Source of the DNA: an uncultured Cellvibrio sp.
GTDB taxonomy: Bacteria; Pseudomonadota; Gammaproteobacteria; Pseudomonadales; Cellvibrionaceae
Length of the DNA: 25,802 bases
Assembly (NCBI GenBank): GCA_946481735.1
Contig: CAMLOU010000050.1
Coordinates: 1 to 25,802, forward strand
Reading direction: 5' to 3'
A program made the translations under genes and the position numbers. Each line of letters starts with the position of its first letter. The stretch's first letter is position 1. Below, one piece after another: positions 12,897-21,492 of the stretch. The notes beneath the pieces were generated by a model, which was given only the letters and a program-made list of their open reading frames with translations, made no database searches and was not told the DNA's origin.

Positions 12897-15395
12897 ATGG
12901 ATGTGTCTGCAACTGATCGCCTGACTCCCCTGGATGCCGATTGGCAACTGGTGCGCGCGCCGGCTGATAGCATTGCGAATCCGGCGGAGTTGCTGTCACA
13001 GGTCTTGCCATGGCAAGCCGCGTGCGTCCCCGGAACGGTTGCGCAAGTGATGCTGACAGATTCGTCCCACACGCATCCACAGAGTCTGACGGATGATGAC
13101 TGGTGGTATCGTTGCCACTTCACCGCCGCCGTAGAGCAGGCAATACCCGTATTGCATTTTGCGGGCCTCGCCACCATCGCTCAGGTATGGCTTAACGGTG
13201 TATTGATCCTTGAATCACGCAATATGTTTTTACCGCAGCAGGTGGCGGTAACAGAGTGCCTGCAAGCGACCAATGAGCTGGTTATCTGTTTTCGTTCCCT
13301 GGCTCAGGTATTGCGTCAAAAACGCCCGCGCCCGCGCTGGAAAACCAATCTGGTTAGCCAACAACCCTTACGTTGGGTGCGCACGACCTTGCTCGGGCAT
13401 ATTCCGGGATGGTGCCCACCGATCACACCGGTCGGTCCCTGGCGCAGCATTACCTTGATGTATCGTTCACCCGTGGAATTGGTCAAGTCTCACATCCAGC
13501 AGATACTGACAGCCGAGGGTGAATTTACCGCTGAATTCGATGTGCAATTGCCGCCATCGCAGCTTATTTCTGCAGCGCACCTATACATTGGCAACCAAAC
13601 GCTTTCGCTGCAGATCAAGCAGAGCGGAGCAGTGGTGGCATTAACGGGCCAGGGGATTATTGACGCCGCTCAACGATGGTGGCCGCATACCCATGGCCAG
13701 CCCCAACGGCTTGGCTGTCGCCTGGAGATCACGGTTGCCGGACAGGTTTATACCTGGGAACTCGGCGCGCGCGGCTTTAAACAGCAACGCTGGTTATCCA
13801 GTGATAACCAACTTGCCTTGCAGGTGAATGGTGAAACCCTCTTTTGCCGGGGCGCCTGCTGGACGGTTGCAGATATTTTTACATTGGACGGCAGCGAAGA
13901 CAGTTTGCGCCGCTCGTTGGTTCTCGCACGGGATGCCGGCATCAATATGCTGCGTATCGGCGGCACCATGATTTATGAAAGCGATCGTTTTTATCAGTTG
14001 TGTGATGAGCTGGGTATTCTGGTGTGGCAGGATTTTATGTTTGCCAACATGGATTATCCGGTGGACGATACGGATTTCCACCAGCAGGTGTTGGCCGAGG
14101 CGCACGCACAAGTCGCGCGCCTGTCGCGCTTTGTCTGTGTGAGTGTGTATTGCGGCAACAGCGAAGTGCAACAACAATCCGCGATGATGGGTATGCCGCG
14201 CGAACACTGGAGCAACGTTTTTTTTGATGCGGAGTTAGCCGAGGTGTGTCGGCAACGGCATCCCGGTGTTATGTATTTTCCGTCGACACCTTGCGGTGGC
14301 GCCTTACCGTTTTCGATCAGCGAAGGGCTTGCGCATTACTACGGCGTCGGCGCCTATAAGCGCGCCTTGAGCGATGCTGCTTTAGCGCCGGTTAAATTCA
14401 CGCCGGAGACGCTGGGCTTCTCCCACATTCCCGAACCGGAAACTGTCGACAAAATTTTTAACGGCGCGTTATTCGCCGCGCATCACCCGGACTGGAAAGC
14501 GCGTGTGCCGAGAGATTCTTCAGCCGGCTGGGATTTTGAAGATATTCGCGATTATTACCTGGCATTATTGTTTCAGGTTGATGCGGTAGCGTTACGCAGT
14601 CATGACCCGCAGCGTTACCTCGAATTATCGCGCGTGGTGACCGGGGAAGTCATCCAGCGTGTGTTCGCCATCTGGCGTTCAGCGGAGCATCCGTGTCAAG
14701 GCGCGTTGTTGTGGTTCTATAAAGATCTGTTGCCCGGCGCGGGCTGGGGCATCCTCGACAGTGATAATCAGCCCAAGGCGGTATATTACGCGTTCAAACG
14801 TGCAGCCAAAAATCTGGCGGTCTATTGCATTGACCGTGGTCTGGATGGTTTGTCATTAACCCTGGTGAACGAAACAGAACAGGCTCAGGCGGTTACGCTT
14901 GAGGTGACGGCCTACAAGTCCGGGCATATCGAAACGCTGAAAGCAGCGCGCGTCCTGACCCTTTCACCGCGTTCAACCATTGGTATATCTGTGGATGAAC
15001 TGCTCGGCTATTTTGCCGACCTGACTTACAGTTATCGTTTCGGTCCTCGTCAGCACGATCTGGTCAGCGCGCGTTTGCTGGATGCACAAGGCCATTGGTT
15101 ACATGAAGATTTTTATTTCCCCACCAGCTATGCCGTAACGCCGCAAAAAATAGACGGTATCACTGTGGAGGTTATTGCGCTTGCCGATGGCCGCGCTGCG
15201 CTAAAAATCTTTACCCCGATGTTTCTGCAATCAGTCCGCGTGGAATGTAAAACCCATCGTGCAGAAGACAATTATTTTCACCTTGCACCGAACACTACCC
15301 GGGTCATTGCCATGGAGCCATTGGCGGATGCGACTGTGCCAGTGAAGGGTTATCTTGAAGCACTTAATCTATTGGAACCGATCAGGGTTCGTTGA
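12897..15395 (+). CDS. GH2 / beta-mannosidase-like glycoside hydrolase, no signal peptide
   Basis: An 832-residue protein with the GH2 order: a sugar-binding jelly roll (about 1-190, with DWWYRCHF and FAGLATIAQVWLNGVLI), an immunoglobulin-like domain, a TIM barrel (about 310-560) starting NGETLFCRGACWTVADIF, and C-terminal beta domains. The barrel carries NMLRIGGTMIYESDRFY and CDELGILVWQDF, as in beta-mannosidases and exo-glucosaminidases. The acid/base is E423 in YCGNSEV and the nucleophile candidate is E504 in FTPETLGF, so both catalytic Glu are kept. There is no signal peptide, so it should act in the cytoplasm on a small glycoside or a pathway intermediate rather than on plant polysaccharide. 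It lies 14 bases after the DUF1839 gene. The family is sure; the substrate is not. Confidence 0.87.
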   Translation: MDVSATDRLTPLDADWQLVRAPADSIANPAELLSQVLPWQAACVPGTVAQVMLTDSSHTHPQSLTDDDWWYRCHFTAAVEQAIPVLHFAGLATIAQVWLNGVLILESRNMFLPQQVAVTECLQATNELVICFRSLAQVLRQKRPRPRWKTNLVSQQPLRWVRTTLLGHIPGWCPPITPVGPWRSITLMYRSPVELVKSHIQQILTAEGEFTAEFDVQLPPSQLISAAHLYIGNQTLSLQIKQSGAVVALTGQGIIDAAQRWWPHTHGQPQRLGCRLEITVAGQVYTWELGARGFKQQRWLSSDNQLALQVNGETLFCRGACWTVADIFTLDGSEDSLRRSLVLARDAGINMLRIGGTMIYESDRFYQLCDELGILVWQDFMFANMDYPVDDTDFHQQVLAEAHAQVARLSRFVCVSVYCGNSEVQQQSAMMGMPREHWSNVFFDAELAEVCRQRHPGVMYFPSTPCGGALPFSISEGLAHYYGVGAYKRALSDAALAPVKFTPETLGFSHIPEPETVDKIFNGALFAAHHPDWKARVPRDSSAGWDFEDIRDYYLALLFQVDAVALRSHDPQRYLELSRVVTGEVIQRVFAIWRSAEHPCQGALLWFYKDLLPGAGWGILDSDNQPKAVYYAFKRAAKNLAVYCIDRGLDGLSLTLVNETEQAQAVTLEVTAYKSGHIETLKAARVLTLSPRSTIGISVDELLGYFADLTYSYRFGPRQHDLVSARLLDAQGHWLHEDFYFPTSYAVTPQKIDGITVEVIALADGRAALKIFTPMFLQSVRVECKTHRAEDNYFHLAPNTTRVIAMEPLADATVPVKGYLEALNLLEPIRVR

Positions 15396-15412
15396 GTTCA
15401 GGCGCTGCCACT

Positions 15413-17224
15413 ATGACGATTGTATCTACGACTGCGCAACGCTACCCGGATGTGACTCGCGATGCGTTTTATCTGGCATCCATGAACTCGTGTATCTTTG
15501 TCTGGCAACATCAATTACCCGCTCGCGCCTGGCGCAACCAGGTGGTGATCCTGTGCGGCGCCATGGGATATGAATACACGCACAGCCATCGCACCTTAAA
15601 GCACCTGGCGGATTCCTTTGCGCAGCAGGGATTCGTGGCCTTGCGTTTTGATTGGCACGGTATGGGCGATTCACCCGGTTCAGAATTGGATGAAGGGCGT
15701 GTCGCTATCTGGTTGGCGAATATTGCATCCTTGATCAACCATGCACAGACCAACTGGCCCGGTTGTGAAATTTGCCTGGCGGGATTGCGTTTCGGCGCGA
15801 CATTAGCATGCCTTACCGCATCCCGGTTAAAGGTAAACCATTTGTTGTTGTGGGAGCCGGTGGTTAAAGGCCGCGCTTATGTCCGCGAAATGACCGCGCT
15901 GGCCCGATTTTCTGCCGACGCAGAGTCACATCAGGATTATATCGAGAGCGCTGGCTTTTTAATGGCGGCAGCCACCGCCGACGATATCAAACGATTGAAT
16001 GTATTAACGGAGTCGGTGCAGGTTAGCGGCAGTGTACTGATTGTTGCGCGCGATGACCGGCCTGCCGATGATGCGTTGCTACAAAAAATGTTGGCGGACG
16101 GCGTGGACGTTTTGCAAATGTCCCTGCCGGGTTATACCGACATGATGGCGGAACCCCACGACACGATTGTTCCGTTCAGTGCGATCGACAGCATGGTGCA
16201 ATGGTTGCTGAACAGCCATACAGAACTTGTCGAAAAGAACAGTGTTTACCCGGAGCCGGTTCGTTCGCTTATTCTGGACAGTGTTACACCCGGTGTGCTG
16301 CAAATTCAGGAGCAGCCCCACTGGTACGACGCCAATCGACAATTGTTTGGCATCAGCAGCTGCCCGGCGGCAGGCTGTAATCCCTCATTACCGGCGATAA
16401 TTTTGTCCAACTCCGGTTCGGTTCATCATGTGGGGCCTAATCGCGTCTACACCCAGTTAGCGCGAACATTTGCCGCCCTGGGTTATTTTGTTCTACGCCT
16501 GGATCTGGAAGGGTTGGGCGATAGTTGCAAAACCGACGTGGCGCGGGAGAATCATCCGTATCAACCGGGCGCGGTGGATAATATTTACCAGGCCATGACC
16601 TATCTGATGGAGCAGGGCATCGCCAACCAATTTATTATCGGCGGTATTTGCTCCGGTGCGCACACAGCATTTCATTGCGCGTTGCGTGCGGTGGAACAAA
16701 ATCGGCGCAGCCTGGTGAAAGAAATATTCCTGATCAATCCATTGACCTTTTATTGGCGCGAAGGCATGTCTCTTGCGATTCCTGCTGAGGCCCGGAACCT
16801 GCATGATGCGGCTTATTATCGGCAGTCCATTCGCAACCTGGAAAAATGGAAAAAATTATTAACAGGTAATGCCGAAACGGGTTATATCTTGCGTTACGCC
16901 GCCGAGCGTGTTCAACGGCTGGTACAAGAGCAGATGAAGAGTATCAGAGAAATTCTGTTCAACCAGCAGAGCCAGTTGGCGACCGATTTTACGCGCATTA
17001 CCGACCAAGGCATTCGGATTCAATTTTTGTTGTCTTCTGGTGATCCCGGTTATGACATCATTAAGTCCCAGGCGCGGCGTCGCTTGCGCAAGGGGATCGC
17101 TAATCATGTGATGGCACTGGATGTCATTGAAGGGGCAGATCACACGTTTTCCCGAAAAACCAAACGCGACCAGTTGTTGGCGGTAGTCAGTGACCGGTAC
17201 CGTAACCTAACCTTCGATAGTTAA
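15413..17224 (+). CDS. Double alpha/beta-hydrolase protein 1 (inactive N-domain, Cys-nucleophile C-domain)
   Basis: A 603-residue protein built from two alpha/beta-hydrolase domains. The N-terminal one (about 10-260) has GYEYTHSHRTL and DWHGMGDS, but its nucleophile elbow reads G-L-R126-F-G, with Arg in place of Ser, as I recall for hydrolase-like proteins of exosortase-A (EPS) loci. The C-terminal one (about 320-603) has SVHHVGPNRVY, DLEGLGDS, an elbow G-I-C413-S-G with Cys as the likely nucleophile, and a final GADHTFS with H577. It could be a thioesterase, acyltransferase or dienelactone-hydrolase-like enzyme acting on carrier-bound groups. The ATG at 15413 is preferred; a TTG at 15392 overlapping the GH2 stop (TTGA) is the alternative. 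A paralog closes the cluster. Confidence 0.82.
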   Translation: MTIVSTTAQRYPDVTRDAFYLASMNSCIFVWQHQLPARAWRNQVVILCGAMGYEYTHSHRTLKHLADSFAQQGFVALRFDWHGMGDSPGSELDEGRVAIWLANIASLINHAQTNWPGCEICLAGLRFGATLACLTASRLKVNHLLLWEPVVKGRAYVREMTALARFSADAESHQDYIESAGFLMAAATADDIKRLNVLTESVQVSGSVLIVARDDRPADDALLQKMLADGVDVLQMSLPGYTDMMAEPHDTIVPFSAIDSMVQWLLNSHTELVEKNSVYPEPVRSLILDSVTPGVLQIQEQPHWYDANRQLFGISSCPAAGCNPSLPAIILSNSGSVHHVGPNRVYTQLARTFAALGYFVLRLDLEGLGDSCKTDVARENHPYQPGAVDNIYQAMTYLMEQGIANQFIIGGICSGAHTAFHCALRAVEQNRRSLVKEIFLINPLTFYWREGMSLAIPAEARNLHDAAYYRQSIRNLEKWKKLLTGNAETGYILRYAAERVQRLVQEQMKSIREILFNQQSQLATDFTRITDQGIRIQFLLSSGDPGYDIIKSQARRRLRKGIANHVMALDVIEGADHTFSRKTKRDQLLAVVSDRYRNLTFDS

Positions 17225-17258
17225 TTGATCGCTTGCTATAAGGAAACAGGAAGCCATT

Positions 17259-18797
17259 ATGATTACGCTTGTACAAGACTACTTCTGTGCATCGGCCCGG
17301 CGCTTTCCGGACAAACCGGCGGTGAGTTGTGAGGGCGATGTTTTAACCTTTGCGCAACTGGATGGTTTTTCGAATGCCTTTGCGCGAGCTTTGCAGGCAG
17401 CGGGTGTAAAACGCGGTGGTTTTGTGCCATTTTTTATGCAGAAAAGTGTGCGCTCCATCCAGTCGATCCTCAGCATCCTCAAGGCGGACTGTGCCTACAT
17501 TCCCATCGATATTAATTCGCCAGCACAACGGCTGGAGGCGATCCTCAAGGCCGCCAACGCAACCGTATTGATTGTGGATGATCACAGCGAAGCATTATTA
17601 AAAACGCTGTTGCCTGAAAGCACTATTCGGTTGATCAATATCAGCCACCATAGTGGCGGTGATGAGTCGCCACTTGACTACAAAAACCTGTCCATCGACA
17701 TCGCTTATGTACTTTTTACTTCCGGTTCAACCGGTACGCCCAAAGGGGTGATGATTCCTCACAAGGCAATTATTGATTACATTGACTGGTGCGTTGAAAC
17801 CTATGAACTGACAGACCGGGATGTTATTGCCAACCACGCGCCGCTATATTTTGATAATTCGACCTTCGATCTTTACACCGCTTTCAAAACCGGCGCGACC
17901 TTGCATCTGGTGCATGAAGAACTGAACGCTGTCATTCCGTTGTTGGTGCGCTGGCTGCGAGAGCGTGAGATCACCACCTTTTTCTGTGTGCCTTCAGTAT
18001 TGACTCTGTTGTTGAAATCCCGTCGTTTAAAGGAAGATAGCTTCCCACAATTGCGGCACTTGATCTGCGCGGGCGAAGTTCTGCCGGCGGACATCCTGGC
18101 GGAGTGGATGCAGCGTTATCCGCATCTGCAATTTACCAATATGTACGGCCCCACGGAGATTACCGTGGATTGCAGTTATCACATCATCCGTGAGCGCCCC
18201 GGTCCCGATTGCATGAGTATCCCGATTGGCAAGGCGCGTAAGAATATGGAATTGTTTGTGCGCCTGGCGTCGGGTGAATTGTCCACTGAGGTCGGCGCCG
18301 AAGGCGAGCTGCTGGTGCGCGGTACGTCCGTCGCCTATGGTTATCTGGGTGATGCTGAACGCACGCAGAAGGTCTTCATCCAGAACCCCAACAATCCATA
18401 TTTCCACGATCCTTTGTACTGCACCGGTGACCTGGTGCGCATTGACACCAATGGCGATTTCCTATTCCTGGGGCGCGCTGATGACCAGATTAAATTCCTT
18501 GGTTACCGCATTGAGCTGGGCGAAATTGAAGCCAATCTGATGGCATTGCCCGGTGTGGAGGAAGGTGTAGTGGTGTTCAACAACAGCGAGAATGAGAGCG
18601 AGCGTGAACTGGGTGCGCTGGTCAGTCTCAGTGAGGGATATACACTGGACGCGCTCACGAAGGATCTGAAGTCGCGTTTGCCGCCTTATATGGTGCCGAC
18701 ACGCTTGCGACTGATCGAGGGCGAATTTCCGCGCACGCCAAATGGCAAGTATGATCGCAAGGCGACTAGACACATCGTCTTTACGGCGGTGGAATAA
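17259..18797 (+). CDS. Free-standing amino-acid adenylation enzyme (NRPS A-domain / DltA-like)
   Basis: A complete 512-residue A-domain with no condensation, carrier or thioesterase domain attached. Core motifs in order: A3 TSGSTGTPKG (154-163), A4 FDNSTFD (198-204), A5 YGPTE (296-300), A7 TGD (389-391), A8 GRADDQIKFLGYRIE (405-419) and A10 with K497 in TPNGKYDRK. The Asp of FDNS is the residue that holds the alpha-amino group in amino-acid-activating members, so the substrate is probably an amino acid, not a fatty acid. It would adenylate the substrate with ATP and load it on a carrier protein, most likely one of the two here. Its stop shares one base with the start of the next gene (TAATG), implying coupling to the membrane acyltransferase as in dlt operons. 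Confidence 0.9.
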   Translation: MITLVQDYFCASARRFPDKPAVSCEGDVLTFAQLDGFSNAFARALQAAGVKRGGFVPFFMQKSVRSIQSILSILKADCAYIPIDINSPAQRLEAILKAANATVLIVDDHSEALLKTLLPESTIRLINISHHSGGDESPLDYKNLSIDIAYVLFTSGSTGTPKGVMIPHKAIIDYIDWCVETYELTDRDVIANHAPLYFDNSTFDLYTAFKTGATLHLVHEELNAVIPLLVRWLREREITTFFCVPSVLTLLLKSRRLKEDSFPQLRHLICAGEVLPADILAEWMQRYPHLQFTNMYGPTEITVDCSYHIIRERPGPDCMSIPIGKARKNMELFVRLASGELSTEVGAEGELLVRGTSVAYGYLGDAERTQKVFIQNPNNPYFHDPLYCTGDLVRIDTNGDFLFLGRADDQIKFLGYRIELGEIEANLMALPGVEEGVVVFNNSENESERELGALVSLSEGYTLDALTKDLKSRLPPYMVPTRLRLIEGEFPRTPNGKYDRKATRHIVFTAVE

Positions 18798-19909
18798 TGA
18801 GTATCCCGACGCAAGATCATCAACGTTACCATCTGGTAGACCTTATTCGCTTTATCGCGGCGATGATGGTGTTGATGTATCACTACACGGCGTCTGGTAT
18901 CGGTAATGTGATGAATGACCGATACAAATTGCTGGCAACCAAGGATTTGTATCCGGAATTTTTCTGGTTTACCAAGTACGGCTTTTTGGGCGTACATTTA
19001 TTTTTTATGATCAGCGGTTTTGTCATCCTGTCATCGGCGCTGAACCGCAGCGCAACAGAATTTGCGATTTCCCGGGGAACGCGGCTCTACCCGAGTTACT
19101 GGGTGGCAGTTATCTTTACCACCGGCGTGTTGTTTATCTTCCTCGGCTCGGACTTTGATGTCACCCTCACCGATTTTCTCGCCAATATGACGCTGCTCAA
19201 CGATTACATGGGCATAACCGATATCGATCCGGTCTATTGGACGCTACACGCGGAACTGCAATTTTACGGCTGCGTGTTTTTGCTGATCCTGTCGGGCGTT
19301 TTGCAGCATTATCGTATCTGGTTGAGTGTGTGGATTGTGCTGACGATCTGTTATGCAGTCTTTCGCCAACCCTTCTTTATGCCCTGGTTTATTTCACCCG
19401 CGTATTCATCCTATTTTATCGCGGGTGCCGTGTTTTACCTTGCGACGAAAGATGGCTTTAGGGCGTTCCATATCGTCATGCTGGTGATCTCGCTTGCGCT
19501 GGGATTGTTCTATATTTTTCCGCAGACCGATGAATATATTCAGGGGCATCAGCTGCGCGATCAGTTAATTACCTCGGCGATGATCATCAGCTTTTATACG
19601 CTCTTTTTCCTGATATCAGTCGGGCGTTTGAGTATCAAACGTTCAGCCAAGGTGGCGCTGCTGGGTGCGCTGACCTACCCCCTCTACCTGACCCATCATG
19701 TGGCTGGCCGTTACCTGATTGATTACCTCGAGCCCGTCATGAATAAATACGCCATCCTGTTTGGTTTGATCATTGCTGCATTGCTTGTTGCTTATGTTAT
19801 TACCGAGTTGATTGACAGGAGATTTGCAGGCTTCCTGCGAAAAACCCTGACGCGGTTGTTAGTGCCGCGCCGGAGTGGTGCAGGGCATTTATCCGATACA
19901 TCGTCCTGA
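18797..19909 (+). CDS. Membrane acyltransferase (acyltransferase family 3), copy A
   Basis: A 370-residue integral membrane protein with about ten hydrophobic segments. Family-3 acyltransferase marks are present: DLIRFIAAMMVLMYHY with the catalytic-type H29, FFMISGFVIL, SRGTRLYPSYW and the late TYPLYLTHH motif. Members (OafA, NodX, WecH type) move acyl groups from a cytoplasmic donor onto glycans, lipids or small molecules at the inner membrane. The gene overlaps the adenylation enzyme by one base and is followed after 43 bases by a close paralog, so a recent tandem duplication is likely. The acyl donor may be the carrier-protein thioester rather than acyl-CoA, an inference from context. Confidence 0.9.
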   Translation: MSIPTQDHQRYHLVDLIRFIAAMMVLMYHYTASGIGNVMNDRYKLLATKDLYPEFFWFTKYGFLGVHLFFMISGFVILSSALNRSATEFAISRGTRLYPSYWVAVIFTTGVLFIFLGSDFDVTLTDFLANMTLLNDYMGITDIDPVYWTLHAELQFYGCVFLLILSGVLQHYRIWLSVWIVLTICYAVFRQPFFMPWFISPAYSSYFIAGAVFYLATKDGFRAFHIVMLVISLALGLFYIFPQTDEYIQGHQLRDQLITSAMIISFYTLFFLISVGRLSIKRSAKVALLGALTYPLYLTHHVAGRYLIDYLEPVMNKYAILFGLIIAALLVAYVITELIDRRFAGFLRKTLTRLLVPRRSGAGHLSDTSS

Positions 19910-19952
19910 GCAACACCCGGACGTCTTCTGTTCAATTATGTAGACCTGTTAT

Positions 19953-21047
19953 ATGAGTGAGAGACACCGTTACCACCTGATTGATCTGGTTCGTTTTGTT
20001 GCTGCCTTTATGGTGATGGTGTTCCACTACACTGCGCTCGGTGCCGCAGATGTTATGGAGGGGCGCAAAAAACTGCTTGCACCTATGGAGGTGTATCCGG
20101 ATTTATACCCGGTAACCAAATACTGGTTTTTGGGCGTGGAATTGTTTTTCCTGATTAGCGGCTTTGTGATCCTCGCCTCGGCGTTAAACCGCAGTGCATT
20201 GGAATTTGCTATCTCCCGTGGTACCCGCCTGTATCCCACCTTGTGGGCGGCGATTCTCTTTACCACGGCAATACTGTTTTATTTTCATGGGCCTTATTTC
20301 AACATGAGTCCGGTGGATTTCTTCGCCAACCTGACGCTGCTGAATGATTATATGCATATTGGCGATATCGATCCGGTGTTCTGGACCTTGCATATGGAAT
20401 TGCAATTCTATGGCTGCGTATTTTTACTGATAGTGTGCGGTATCGTGCAACGGGTTCACTGGTGGTTGGCCGCATGGATGGCATTGACGATTTGCTATGC
20501 CGTATTTAAACAGCCATTCTTTATGCCCTGGTTCCTGCCGCCAGCCTACTCGGCCTACTTTATCGCCGGTTGTGTGTTTTACCTGGGCGGTCAGCAGGGT
20601 TATCGTTTGTTCCACTGGATTATGCTGGCATTGTGTGTGCTGTTAAGTGTGTACCACGTACCCGCCCTGGTTCGACAGTTTATTGAGGTGGAGCATGCAG
20701 CTGACCAATGGATCTGCACTGCTATTATCCTGGGGTTCTATGTATTTATGTTTTTGATTTCCATCGGGCGCCTGAACATCAAAACCTCGTCAACGATTGT
20801 TTTATTGGGCGGACTGAGTTATCCCTTATACCTGACGCATCACATGTTTGGCCGTTATCTGATAGATATGTTAGCGCCGGTAGTCAATGCGTATTTACTG
20901 TTGTTGGGATTAACGATCCTGGCTATCGCATTAGCGTTTGTCATTTATGTCGCAGTGGATAAACGCATGGCAAAAAGTTTGCGAGCGTTTTTAACAAAAC
21001 TGCTGATTCGCTCCGAAACTGAAGCAAACGCAACTGCAAATAATTGA
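19953..21047 (+). CDS. Membrane acyltransferase (acyltransferase family 3), copy B
   Basis: A 364-residue paralog of the preceding protein, alignable from end to end: both share RYHLIDL/RYHLVDL at the start, the block DIDPVFWTLHMELQFYGCVF with two changes, QPFFMPWF and the YPLYLTHH motif. The putative catalytic H25 in VMVFHYTALG is kept. The most different parts are the loop after the second helix, the segment before the last helices and the C-terminus, so donor or acceptor specificity may have diverged. It is the last gene before a 171-base gap that holds a palindromic element. Presumably it acylates a second position or a second acceptor; that is inference. Confidence 0.9.
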   Translation: MSERHRYHLIDLVRFVAAFMVMVFHYTALGAADVMEGRKKLLAPMEVYPDLYPVTKYWFLGVELFFLISGFVILASALNRSALEFAISRGTRLYPTLWAAILFTTAILFYFHGPYFNMSPVDFFANLTLLNDYMHIGDIDPVFWTLHMELQFYGCVFLLIVCGIVQRVHWWLAAWMALTICYAVFKQPFFMPWFLPPAYSAYFIAGCVFYLGGQQGYRLFHWIMLALCVLLSVYHVPALVRQFIEVEHAADQWICTAIILGFYVFMFLISIGRLNIKTSSTIVLLGGLSYPLYLTHHMFGRYLIDMLAPVVNAYLLLLGLTILAIALAFVIYVAVDKRMAKSLRAFLTKLLIRSETEANATANN

Positions 21048-21075
21048 TATCTTAATCATGCGATGATGTTCGGGG

Positions 21076-21173
21076 AATTGGGTGGCAGTTTCTGAGACCG
21101 TCAGCGGCATGGATGCCGCTGACGAGCCCCCAGGGAAGGGTTTACGGCGTGTCTCAGAAACTGCCACCCAATT
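21076..21173. repeat. 98-bp nested palindromic repeat element
   Basis: A 23-base perfect inverted repeat (AATTGGGTGGCAGTTTCTGA at 21076-21095 plus GAC to 21098; partner 21151-21173) encloses a second, 12-bp perfect stem (21099-21110 with 21113-21124, GG loop). The right interior (CGAGCCCCCAGGGAAGGG) is unpaired. It lies in the only long gap of the cluster, between acyltransferase copy B and carrier protein 2. No T-run, transposase or clear target duplication is seen. It looks like a dispersed palindromic or MITE-like repeat and may cut or stabilise the operon mRNA. Confidence 0.75.
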
Positions 21174-21218
21174 TCCGTCGCTGGCACCCTACTCAATCGC
21201 TAATACGAGAAAGCAGAC

Positions 21219-21458
21219 ATGACAGAAACCATGCTTGAAAACCTCAAAGACATTTTTCGCTTCGTCTTACAACTAACTGAAGACGCGAGCGTAGAACAGG
21301 TCAACCAGGACAACACACCCAAGTGGGATTCCATGGCACAGGTCTCGTTGGTGGCAGGCATTGAAGGTGAATTCGATGTGCAGCTTGAATTATCGGAAGC
21401 CGTGCAAATTACCTCGTTTGAATCCTGCGTGAAATTGCTCGAACAAAAACTGGGTTAA
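21219..21458 (+). CDS. Acyl carrier protein 2 (FkbH-partner type)
   Basis: A 79-residue carrier protein clearly different from carrier 1. The phosphopantetheine serine is S38 in KWDSMAQVSLV, the WDS(L/M) form usual for small carriers next to HAD-IIIC/FkbH enzymes. It is acidic, with the typical third helix FESCVKLLEQKL. It lies 34 bases before the FkbH-like gene, which strongly suggests the two work together: FkbH-type enzymes load a glyceryl group from 1,3-bisphosphoglycerate onto such a carrier. The gene follows a palindromic element, so it may have its own transcript start or be reached only by readthrough. The carrier identity is sure; the cargo is inferred. Confidence 0.92.
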   Translation: MTETMLENLKDIFRFVLQLTEDASVEQVNQDNTPKWDSMAQVSLVAGIEGEFDVQLELSEAVQITSFESCVKLLEQKLG

Positions 21459-21492
21459 TAGCGCACGAGCCCGAAACGATTCTGGAGCTGTT

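Noticed and set aside
15392..15412. TTG start of double hydrolase 1 overlapping the GH2 stop
   Set aside because: Possible (TTGA overlap), but the paralog begins just before the same conserved segment and an ATG is available at 15413; kept only as an alternative.
21076..21173. Insertion sequence
   Set aside because: The inverted repeat is only 98 bases long and encodes nothing; at most a non-autonomous repeat.
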